Origin: an uncultured Clostridia bacterium
GTDB lineage: Bacteria; Bacillota; Clostridia; Oscillospirales; Oscillospiraceae
Reading direction: 5' to 3'
Length of the DNA stretch: 14,597 nt
NCBI GenBank assembly: GCA_947167725.1
Contig: CAMVJF010000021.1
Span: forward strand, 1-14,597
The position numbers and the translations under genes are program-made. The notes under the pieces are model-generated. The model worked only from the letters and a program-made list of their open reading frames with translations. It ran no database searches and was not told the origin of the DNA. This document shows, in pieces, positions 5,969 through 13,529 of the stretch (position 1 is its first letter; each line of letters opens with the position of its first letter).

Positions 5969-7435
5969 ATGGTTTTTTCGGGACTTATCTTCCTCTACGC
6001 CTTTTTCCCGCTGTGCATGCTTGCCTACGCCCTGTGCCGCACGCTCCGGGCACGCAACACGGTGCTGCTGGTCTTTTCGCTGTTCTTTTACGCCTGGGGC
6101 GAGCCGAAGTATCTCCTTCTGCTCGCGTCGATGGCGTTTTTCGACTGGTTCGCGGCGCTGCGCATCGCGCGCGCGGAGAGCCGCGGCGGCAAAAAGGCCT
6201 GGCTCGCCGCCGCCTGCACGGTCAATCTCCTGCTGATCGGTTTTTTCAAATACAGCGGCATGATCGCCCCGCTCTTCGGCGAGCCGCCCGCCTTCATCCG
6301 GAACATTTCCCTGCCGATCGGCATTTCCTTCTATACCTTCCAGCTCCTGAGCTACGTCGTCGACGTCTATCGCGGCGACGCCGAGCCGCAGGAGCGCTAC
6401 CGGAACGTCCTGCTCTACGCGGCGCTGTTTCACCAGTGCATCGCCGGGCCGATCGTCCGCTATAAAACGATCGCGGGCGAGCTCTTCTCGGAGCGCGATC
6501 CCCTCTCCGGGACCGATCTTGCGGACGGGATCGGCCGCTTCTGCGTGGGTCTGGCGAAAAAGACCCTGCTGGCAAACGCCTGCGGCGCCCTGGCGAGCAG
6601 TCTGCTGCTCAGCGACGCGGCCATCGCCGACAAGAGCCTGCTCGCCGCGAATCTCGCTGCCCTGCAGGGCAGCTCCGTCCTCGGGCTCTGGCTCGGGAGC
6701 ATCGCTTTTTCCCTGCAGATCTATCTCGATTTCTCGGCCTACTCCGACATGGCCGTCGGCATGGGCCGGATGATCGGGCTGCACTTCCCCGAGAACTTCA
6801 ACTATCCCTATGTCTCCCGCTCCGCCGCGGAATTCTGGCGCCGCTGGCACATCACGCTCGGCACCTTTTTCCGCGACTACGTATACATCCCCCTCGGCGG
6901 CAACCGCTGCCCGACGGCGCGCTGGATCTTCAACATCTTCGTGGTCTGGGCCCTCACGGGCCTTTGGCACGGCGCGAGCTGGAGCTTCGTGGTCTGGGGC
7001 CTGTACTACTTCGCGCTGCTGCTCCTCGAGAAGTTCGTGCTCAACCGCCTGTTCCGCCGCCTGCGCGTGCTGCCGCACCTGTATCTGCTCTTCGCGGTCA
7101 ATCTCGGCTGGGTGCTCTTCCATCTGACCGACTTTTCCCTTGCCCGCGCGGCGATCGGCGGGATGTTCGGCGCGTACGGCAATCCGCTGACGGACTTCCG
7201 TGCGGTGACGCTGCTGAAAAACAACGTCTTTCTGCTGCTCTTCTGCGCGCTCGCCTGCACGCCCCTGTTCCGCGATCTGTTCCGCCGTCTCCGCGCGCGC
7301 TGCGCCGCGGGCGGCATTAGCGAGACGCTGTTCTTCGCCCTCGAGCATGTCGCCGCCCCCGCCGCCCTGCTCCTGCTCTCCACGGCGGCGCTGGTCGGAA
7401 ACACCTATAATCCCTTCCTGTACTTCCAGTTCTGA
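5969..7435 (+). CDS. MBOAT family O-acyltransferase (AlgI/DltB/PatA-like)
   Basis: 488 residues, a polytopic membrane protein. MBOAT enzymes of this branch move acyl groups, commonly acetyl, across the membrane onto exported polysaccharides or cell-wall polymers. The family signature is clear: FSLQIYLDFSAYSDMAVGMG at 247-266, then FWRRWHITLGTFFRDYVYIPLGGNR at about 289-313 with His294. The invariant catalytic histidine is His334 in LTGLWHGASWSFVVWG (329-344). About ten hydrophobic helices can be seen, starting with residues 3-23 and ending near 462-478. The start ATG is preceded by AAGGGGA with a rather long spacing. The gene is followed 7 bp later by the DHHW gene, the standard partner of AlgI-like MBOATs. 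No signal shows the substrate; D-alanylation (DltB) is less likely because no dltA, dltC or dltD is adjacent. Confidence 0.94.
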   Translation: MVFSGLIFLYAFFPLCMLAYALCRTLRARNTVLLVFSLFFYAWGEPKYLLLLASMAFFDWFAALRIARAESRGGKKAWLAAACTVNLLLIGFFKYSGMIAPLFGEPPAFIRNISLPIGISFYTFQLLSYVVDVYRGDAEPQERYRNVLLYAALFHQCIAGPIVRYKTIAGELFSERDPLSGTDLADGIGRFCVGLAKKTLLANACGALASSLLLSDAAIADKSLLAANLAALQGSSVLGLWLGSIAFSLQIYLDFSAYSDMAVGMGRMIGLHFPENFNYPYVSRSAAEFWRRWHITLGTFFRDYVYIPLGGNRCPTARWIFNIFVVWALTGLWHGASWSFVVWGLYYFALLLLEKFVLNRLFRRLRVLPHLYLLFAVNLGWVLFHLTDFSLARAAIGGMFGAYGNPLTDFRAVTLLKNNVFLLLFCALACTPLFRDLFRRLRARCAAGGISETLFFALEHVAAPAALLLLSTAALVGNTYNPFLYFQF

Positions 7436-7442
7436 GGTCGAA

Positions 7443-8855
7443 ATGGATCAAGAAACGAAAAAAGAGAATATCGCGTGCCGCCGCGCCCGGAGGAAGGCGC
7501 TGCTCACGGCCGCGCCCTTCTTTGCCGTGCTGCTCGCCGTCGGCGTGCTGGCCTGGTGTCTGCCGCTGCGCCCGAGCGTCTCGGAGACGGAGAAGCGCCG
7601 TCTGACCGAGTTCCCGGCCTTTTCCTTCCGCGCGCTGATGGACGGCAGCTTCTTCCACGGCGTCGATCTCTGGTTTTCGGACACCTTCCCGCTGCGCGAT
7701 TCCTGGATCGCCGCGGCGGACGAGGTCAAGAGCCTGCACGGCTTCGGCAGCGTGGAGCTCTATTCCGCCCCCGGCGCGAACGCGGACCTCGGCGGCGACG
7801 AGAGCGTCCCGGAGGAGGAGCCTGCGCCGCGCCCGCTCCCAGCGGAAACGGAAAGCGGCGTCGGGCAGCCGCCGGCGGAGGAGCCCGCCGGGAGCGCACC
7901 GGAGGAGGAGCCGGCCGACGAGGGCTGGAAGGGTCTGAGCCTCGCGGACGAGGACTTCCACAACGGCAGCTCGCTCATCCGCATCGGCTCGTCGGCCTAC
8001 TGGCTGCCGGCCTACAACGAGAGCGCGAACGCCCGCTTCGTCTCCGCGATCCGCTCGGCGGCGGAGATCCTTGACGGGAAGGCCGGCTTTTACGTGATGA
8101 CCGTCCCGAACAACATCTCCGTGCTCTACTCCCGCGCGGACCGCGACTTCATGGGCGTCGCGCCGGAGGAGGATCTCCTCGAGAAGCTCGCCGAGGCGAG
8201 CGGCGGGAAGGTCAAAACGGTGGACGTATTCGGCGCGCTCAGCGCGCACTGCGGCGAGTATATCTGCTTCCGCAGCGACCACCACTGGACCTCGCTCGGC
8301 GCGTACTACGCCTACGCCGCCTGGTGCGAGGCGGCCGGGAAGGAGGCCGCGCCGCTCGATTCCTTCACCGAGGGACACTGGGACGGCTATCTCGGCACGG
8401 CCTACGACAGCACCAAGAGCAAGGCCATGCGCGAGGATCCGGACACGGTCTATTACTACACGCCGCCCGGGGACGTGCATCTGTATATCACCGACTCCCG
8501 CTCCGACCCCGTCGGGCCGGAGTACCCGCTCTTCCGCGACATGACGAACGCGCCGAAGGGCAGTCTGTTCCTGACCTTCCTCAACGGCGACCACGCCCTG
8601 TGCACGCTTGTGAACAACAGCATCGAGGACGACTCCTCGATCCTCATCTACAAGAACTCCATGGGCAACCAGCTCGCCTATTTCTTCACCCGGCACTACC
8701 ACACGGTCTATGTGCTCGACTCGCGCAAATACGGCGGCGGCTCGATCACGGAGAGCCTGCGGCTCTATGACCCGGACGACGTGGTCTACTGCTTCAACAC
8801 GAACTACGTCTGGTCCGTCGGCGGCTCCGGCGTGATCGAGAAATTTTCGAAATAA
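7443..8855 (+). CDS. Membrane-anchored DHHW protein (AlgX/AlgJ-like, putative O-acetylation partner)
   Basis: 470 residues. A basic N-terminus (ACRRARRKA) precedes one membrane helix at about 19-41, so the rest is extracellular. SETEKRRLTEFPAF at 47-60 and FSDTFPLRD at 78-86 are typical of the family. An acidic, Pro-rich insert with EEEPA-like repeats spans about 119-160 and separates this part from the main domain. The signature SDHHWTSLGAYYAYAAW is at 278-294. A serine motif, KNSMGNQLAYFF at 404-415, precedes YVLDSRKYGGGS. By analogy with AlgX/AlgJ, Asp279, His281 and Ser406 would be the catalytic triad; this assignment is inference. The family acts with MBOAT proteins in acetylating exported polymers. 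The start ATG follows the MBOAT stop by 7 bases, with a TGAGG site overlapping that stop, so the two are coupled. An ATG at an upstream in-frame position would overlap the MBOAT gene and is not favoured. Confidence 0.87.
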   Translation: MDQETKKENIACRRARRKALLTAAPFFAVLLAVGVLAWCLPLRPSVSETEKRRLTEFPAFSFRALMDGSFFHGVDLWFSDTFPLRDSWIAAADEVKSLHGFGSVELYSAPGANADLGGDESVPEEEPAPRPLPAETESGVGQPPAEEPAGSAPEEEPADEGWKGLSLADEDFHNGSSLIRIGSSAYWLPAYNESANARFVSAIRSAAEILDGKAGFYVMTVPNNISVLYSRADRDFMGVAPEEDLLEKLAEASGGKVKTVDVFGALSAHCGEYICFRSDHHWTSLGAYYAYAAWCEAAGKEAAPLDSFTEGHWDGYLGTAYDSTKSKAMREDPDTVYYYTPPGDVHLYITDSRSDPVGPEYPLFRDMTNAPKGSLFLTFLNGDHALCTLVNNSIEDDSSILIYKNSMGNQLAYFFTRHYHTVYVLDSRKYGGGSITESLRLYDPDDVVYCFNTNYVWSVGGSGVIEKFSK

Positions 8856-8856
8856 G

Positions 8857-8880
8857 CGCCGGACTCTCCGCTGTCCGGCG
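8857..8880 (+). terminator. Hairpin after the DHHW gene (possible terminator)
   Basis: Perfect 8-bp stem CGCCGGAC (8857-8864) with GTCCGGCG (8873-8880) and an 8-base loop, starting 1 base after the stop codon. There is no T run after it, so intrinsic termination is uncertain; it may protect the mRNA end or work with Rho. Confidence 0.45.
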
Positions 8881-8900
8881 TCGAAGAGGGAAATCCGCTG

Positions 8901-8929
8901 TTGCAATCTCGCCCAAAGGCATATATAAT
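8901..8929 (+). promoter_or_regulatory. Sigma-A promoter of asnS
   Basis: TTGCAA at 8901-8906, a 17-base spacer and TATAAT at 8924-8929. Transcription would start near 8936 and leave a leader of about 70 bases. The leader holds two short hairpins: GGCCG/CGGCC at 8942-8956 and GTATCC/GGATAC at 8972-8988, the second ending 4 bases before the AAAGGA ribosome binding site. It is too short for a T-box. Confidence 0.9.
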
Positions 8930-9007
8930 AGCTTTTCACCGGGCCGGGTGTCGGCCTGTGGAAAAATTTGAGTATCCCCGAAGGATACAAAGAAAGGACA
9001 AGTGCCA

Positions 9008-10402
<1,395 letters not shown>

Positions 10403-10420
10403 TCCGCCGGACGACAAAGC

Positions 10421-10456
10421 GGCCTTCCCTCGCAAATACGAAGGAAGGCCATTTTC
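10421..10456 (+). terminator. Terminator-like hairpin after asnS
   Basis: GGCCTTCC (10421-10428) pairs with GGAAGGCC (10443-10450). An inner TCG/CGA stem continues after a single mismatch, loop CAAATA, then ATTTTCTC. The T run is short. It lies only 26 bases before the next start codon, so it could act as an attenuator for that gene as well as the asnS terminator. Confidence 0.72.
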
Positions 10457-10476
10457 TCAAAGAAAAGAGAATCGCC

Positions 10477-11547
10477 ATGAAACGAACCCTGCGCCGCGCC
10501 GTCGCGGCCCTGCTGGGGCTGCTGCTGTGCTCGCTCGTGATGGTCCCCGCCGGGACGGCCGAGGCGGCAAGCAAGAAAAAGCCTCCTCCCAAGAAAGAAT
10601 TCCACTACCCCGCCGACTTCTCCCAGGAGAGCCTCGGCGAGGTGATCGAGCGCTACCTCGCCGAGCGCAAGATCTCGCCGGACCATATCGCCATCGGCTG
10701 GCGCGATCTCGAGAGCGGCGAGGAGTGGTATCACAACCCCGATCTCTTCTTCTCCGCGGGCAGCACCTACAAGCTGCCGCTCGCGATGCTCTATATCGAC
10801 AAGGTCGAGGCGGGCGAGATCTCGCTCGAGGATAAGATCGGCAGCTACCCGCTCGGGAAGGATCTCGAGCTGATCCTTGTCCGCTCCAGCAACGCCGCGG
10901 CGAAGGTCCTCAAGGATCACTGGAACGAGGACTACACCGAGGTGTTCCGCGACATGATCCCGTACAGCGGCCTCGACGAGGCGACGCTGCCGAAGGAATT
11001 CTACACCGCGGCCTTCTCCCCGCGCTTCGTGATCGGCACGCTGCAGACCCTCTACGACGAGTCCGAGCGCTACGGGATGCTGATCGACTATCTCAAGCAG
11101 GCGCGGCAGACCACCTTCTTCGCCGCCTACCGCGACAAGTACGAGGTGGCGCACAAATACGGCTCGATCACGGGCTTCCTCTGTGACAGCGGCATCATCT
11201 ACACCGAGCGGCCCTTCCTGCTGACGGTGCTGACGCACTATACCGGCGCTGCCCAGACCGTGATCGGCGAGCTCGGCCGCATCGCGATGGACTACGCCGA
11301 ATACCTCGCGCAGAACGTCCCGGAGCCGACGCCGGAGCCGACGCCGGAGCCGACTCCCGAGCCCACGCCCGTTCCGACCCCCGTTCCGACCCCGGTCCCG
11401 ACGCCGGAGCCGACTCCCGAGCCGACTCCCGAGCCCACGCCCGAGCCTGCGCGAGGCGCGAAGGCGCTCGCTCCGTCCCTCGCCGGGGGCGCGGCGATCG
11501 TCTGTGCGGCGGTCGTGCTGCTGACACGGCGGAAGAAAAAAGAATGA
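10477..11547 (+). CDS. Exported class A beta-lactamase-fold serine hydrolase with Pro-Thr stalk and C-terminal anchor
   Basis: 356 residues. An N-terminal signal peptide (KRTLRRAVAALLGLLLCSLV, possible cleavage after AEA at about 28-30) is followed by a penicillinase-like domain at about 45-275. Its motifs are Ser96-x-x-Lys99 (AGSTYKLPLAM), SSN at 137-139 as the SxN motif, and Lys227-Tyr-Gly (AHKYGSITGF) as the KTG equivalent, followed by CDSGIIY. No ExxLN omega-loop glutamate is visible, so penicillin hydrolysis is unlikely; a cell-wall-related hydrolase or amidase is more plausible. Residues 282-325 are eleven four-residue repeats, PEPT or PVPT. They lead to a membrane helix at about 333-349 and a basic end RRKKKE, so the domain should sit outside the membrane on a stiff stalk. 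No LPxTG motif is seen. No promoter is evident in the 26 bases after the asnS hairpin, so expression may depend on read-through. The ribosome binding site is weak (AAGAGA). Confidence 0.87.
   Translation: MKRTLRRAVAALLGLLLCSLVMVPAGTAEAASKKKPPPKKEFHYPADFSQESLGEVIERYLAERKISPDHIAIGWRDLESGEEWYHNPDLFFSAGSTYKLPLAMLYIDKVEAGEISLEDKIGSYPLGKDLELILVRSSNAAAKVLKDHWNEDYTEVFRDMIPYSGLDEATLPKEFYTAAFSPRFVIGTLQTLYDESERYGMLIDYLKQARQTTFFAAYRDKYEVAHKYGSITGFLCDSGIIYTERPFLLTVLTHYTGAAQTVIGELGRIAMDYAEYLAQNVPEPTPEPTPEPTPEPTPVPTPVPTPVPTPEPTPEPTPEPTPEPARGAKALAPSLAGGAAIVCAAVVLLTRRKKKE
11320..11451 (+). repeat. Eleven 12-bp tandem repeats encoding PEPT/PVPT
   Basis: Eleven consecutive in-frame 12-base units, all CCN-GNN-CCN-RCN in codon pattern, encoding PEPT four times, PVPT three times, PEPT three times and a final PEPA. 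The DNA units vary at third positions. The coding result is a Pro-rich spacer between the serine hydrolase domain and its membrane helix. Such arrays readily change copy number by slippage. Confidence 0.95.
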
Positions 11548-11551
11548 GCTC

Positions 11552-11586
11552 CTTCCCGGGCGCGGACGCGTCCGGGAAGTTTTTTT
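11552..11586 (+). terminator. Intrinsic terminator of the serine hydrolase gene
   Basis: Stem CTTCCCGGGCGC (11552-11563) with GCGTCCGGGAAG (11568-11579), including one G-U pair and a GGAC-type loop, followed by seven T (11580-11586). It starts 4 bases after the stop codon. Confidence 0.93.
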
Positions 11587-11661
11587 GCGCTTGCTCTTCC
11601 TTTTTCCCGCCCGACAGAGTAGAATAAGGAAAAGATCACCGCGCGAAAAGGAGCGAGCAAC

Positions 11662-13329
11662 TTGGACGAAGAAAAACGCGCCGGGACCGTCGGCGCCGAA
11701 GCACCGGGCGCGACGGCGGCCGGGAACAGAAAAAAAGGGACGCGGCTGTGGACGGTCTGTCTGCTGCTGGGTCTTGCCCTGGCGCTGCTCGTGAGCGCGG
11801 CACTGCTGTTCACCGTGCGCGTCGGCGGCCGCTTTTATCTCTGCGCGGACACGCTCGATCTGCGCGAGCGGGAGCTCTCCTGCGCCGATCTCGACGCGGC
11901 CGTCGGCCGCATCGGACCGGAGACGATCCGCTGGAGCGTGCCGATCGGCGGCGAGCGCTTTGACAGCTTTTCCGAGACGCTGACGCTCTCCTCCCTGCCG
12001 AAGGAGGAGCTCGGCGCGCTGAACTACTTCCCCCGGCTCAAAACGGTGGACGCGCGAAGCTGCCCCGACGCCGAGGCCCTGGCCGCGGCCGCGCGGCTGT
12101 ACGAGGACGTTGACTTTCTCTATACGCTCGAGAGCAGCGACGGGCCGATCAACGGCGGCGCGCGCGCACTGAGCGTCCAAGCTCTCTCGCGCGCCGAGCT
12201 CGAGGGCCTGCTCCCGCTGATGCCGCGGCTCGAGACCGTGGATTTGCGCGAGGCGGAAATGCCCGGCGCGGAGGCCGACGCCTTCATGGCCGCGCACCCG
12301 GAGCTCGACTGTCCTTATTCCGTTTCGGTCTGGGGCCAGCGCCTGCCGGGAGAGAGCGAATCTCTGCGCTTTGAAAGCGGCAGCGCCGGGACCCTCGAGG
12401 AGCTGACGGCCGCGCTCCCGCGCTTCCGCTCGCTGCGTACGCTCGATCTGCGCGACTCGGAGATCACGCCGAGCCAGCTGACGCAGCTCCTGCCGCTCTG
12501 CGCCGACGTGGAGCTCAAGTACGTCATCCGCCTCTACGGCCGGATCTTTACCGCCGAGAGCGAAGAGATCGATCTCAGCGGCGTCCCGGTCGACGACACG
12601 GCCGAGCTCGAGGCCGCCGTCGGCCTGATGCCGAAGCTGAAAAAAGTCGTGATGTGCGACTGCGGCGTGCCGGACGAGAAGATGGCCGCGCTGGGCGAGC
12701 GCTACGCGCCGATCCGCTTCGTCTGGATGCTGCACTTCAGCGTCTATTCCCTGCGCACCGACGCGACCTATTTCTGCGCCTCCGACCTGCCGGAGCTCAA
12801 CTACCTCGCGCCCGAGCTCAACGACGCGCAGATCGCGCCGATCCGCTACTGCACAGATCTCGTCGCGCTCGACCTCGGCCACATGCATTTCACGGACCTG
12901 TCCTTCCTCTACAACATGCCGCATCTGAAGTACCTCATCCTTGTCGAGGGCCGCTTCACCGACATCACGCCGATCGGCTCGCTGGAGGACCTTGAATATC
13001 TGGAGCTGTTCAAGAACAAGTTCTACGACATCTCTCCGCTGCTCAACTGCAAGAAGCTCAAGCATCTGAACCTCTGCTACACCTTCGGCTACGATCCCTC
13101 GCCGCTGCGCCAGATGAAGAGCCTCGAGCGGCTGTGGTGCGTCGGCTCGCTGATCAAGGAGCCGCTGCGCTCGCAGCTCATCCGGGAGCTCGACGGCTGC
13201 TATTGCTACTTCCCCCGCGACGACCGCCAGGGCTCGACCGGCGGCGGCTGGCGCGAGAACGAGGCCTACTACGAGATGCGCGACGTCTTCGGCATGTACT
13301 ACCAGCCCGGCGGCACGGGCATCCATTGA
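11662..13329 (+). CDS. Membrane-anchored leucine-rich-repeat-like protein of unknown function
   Basis: 555 residues. The start is TTG at 11662, supported by AAAAGGAG 8 bases upstream; no ATG fits better. A basic stretch (NRKKGTRLW) precedes one membrane helix at about 30-51, so residues 52-555 are probably extracellular. Residues about 60-356 contain degenerate repeats of about 65 residues, each with a strand such as SETLTLSSLPKEELGAL or SEEIDLSGVPVDDTAEL. This is followed by MPRLKTVDLR-like and then DFLYTL / DCPYSV / ELKYVI / RFVWML strands. Residues 398-495 carry canonical short LRRs (LVALDLGHMHFTDLSFLYNM, LEYLELFKNKFYDISPLLNC). The C-terminus is rich in Tyr, Cys and Gly. LRR folds bind proteins or glycans, but no partner or enzyme motif can be read. 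A weak promoter candidate (TTCCTT-N17-TAGAAT, -10 at 11620-11625) lies upstream. It is a separate unit between two terminators. Confidence 0.85.
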   Translation: MDEEKRAGTVGAEAPGATAAGNRKKGTRLWTVCLLLGLALALLVSAALLFTVRVGGRFYLCADTLDLRERELSCADLDAAVGRIGPETIRWSVPIGGERFDSFSETLTLSSLPKEELGALNYFPRLKTVDARSCPDAEALAAAARLYEDVDFLYTLESSDGPINGGARALSVQALSRAELEGLLPLMPRLETVDLREAEMPGAEADAFMAAHPELDCPYSVSVWGQRLPGESESLRFESGSAGTLEELTAALPRFRSLRTLDLRDSEITPSQLTQLLPLCADVELKYVIRLYGRIFTAESEEIDLSGVPVDDTAELEAAVGLMPKLKKVVMCDCGVPDEKMAALGERYAPIRFVWMLHFSVYSLRTDATYFCASDLPELNYLAPELNDAQIAPIRYCTDLVALDLGHMHFTDLSFLYNMPHLKYLILVEGRFTDITPIGSLEDLEYLELFKNKFYDISPLLNCKKLKHLNLCYTFGYDPSPLRQMKSLERLWCVGSLIKEPLRSQLIRELDGCYCYFPRDDRQGSTGGGWRENEAYYEMRDVFGMYYQPGGTGIH

Positions 13330-13358
13330 GTCAAACGGCGCCAGGAAAAAAACGTAAC

Positions 13359-13402
13359 ACAGCAGCAGGGCGGAACGATCCGCCCTGCTGCTGTTTCTGT
13401 TT
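13359..13402 (+). terminator. Terminator of the LRR-like gene
   Basis: A perfect 16-bp stem, arms 13359-13374 and 13379-13394 (core CAGCAGCAGGGCGGA), with tetraloop ACGA, followed by TTTCTGTTT. An A run at 13345-13351 on the other side could support weaker termination in the opposite direction. Confidence 0.78.
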
Positions 13403-13403
13403 G

Positions 13404-13490
13404 TCCCGCGCCGATCTGCCGCGGACGCCGCGGGGAAAGGTCGATTACCGCGCCCTGGAGCGGGAGAGCGGCGGTACGGACATCCGGTGA
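13404..13490 (+). pseudogene. Orphan C-terminal fragment of an AMP-forming adenylation enzyme
   Basis: This frame reads SRADLPRTPRGKVDYRALER and then ESGGTDIR before a TGA at 13488-13490. LPRTPxGKVDYRALE is the A10-type motif, containing the catalytic lysine (GK), near the C-terminus of acyl-CoA synthetases, NRPS adenylation domains and DltA-like ligases. Nothing else of such an enzyme (normally about 500 residues) is present: upstream is the hairpin that ends the LRR-like gene, and no start codon or ribosome binding site fits. A strong terminator begins 7 bases after the stop, as at the end of a real gene. I read it as the 3' remnant left by a deletion. Chance resemblance in GC-rich DNA is possible but the match covers about 12 consecutive family residues. 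Confidence 0.6.
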
Positions 13491-13496
13491 AAACGC

Positions 13497-13529
13497 AAAG
13501 AAGCGGTCCTCGGGATCGCTTCTTTTTTT
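13497..13529 (+). terminator. Intrinsic terminator between the adenylation relic and the M14 gene
   Basis: Stem GAAGCGGTCC (13500-13509) with GGATCGCTTC (13513-13522), one G-U pair, loop TCG, flanked by AAA/TTT that can extend it, then seven T (13523-13529). The T run points to plus-strand termination, although the only plus-strand coding just before it is the relic. The convergent M14 gene ends inside the T run (stop complement at 13529-13531) and may use the hairpin from the other side. Confidence 0.85.

Noticed and set aside
5939..7348. Minus-strand open frame opposite the MBOAT gene
   Set aside because: Low-complexity Glu/Arg/Ala sequence, complementary to a well-supported membrane protein.
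5969..8855. dlt operon (D-alanylation of teichoic acids)
   Set aside because: MBOAT and an exported partner are present, but there is no adjacent dltA ligase or dltC carrier, and the partner has DHHW-family motifs rather than DltD ones. The ligase relic lies 4.5 kb away.
11320..11451. CRISPR-like or minisatellite array
   Set aside because: Units are 12 bases, contiguous, without spacers, and keep the reading frame; it is a coding PxPT repeat.
11440..11547. Sortase (LPxTG) anchor at the end of the serine hydrolase
   Set aside because: There is a hydrophobic helix and a basic tail but no LPxTG-like motif before it, so a transmembrane anchor is more likely.
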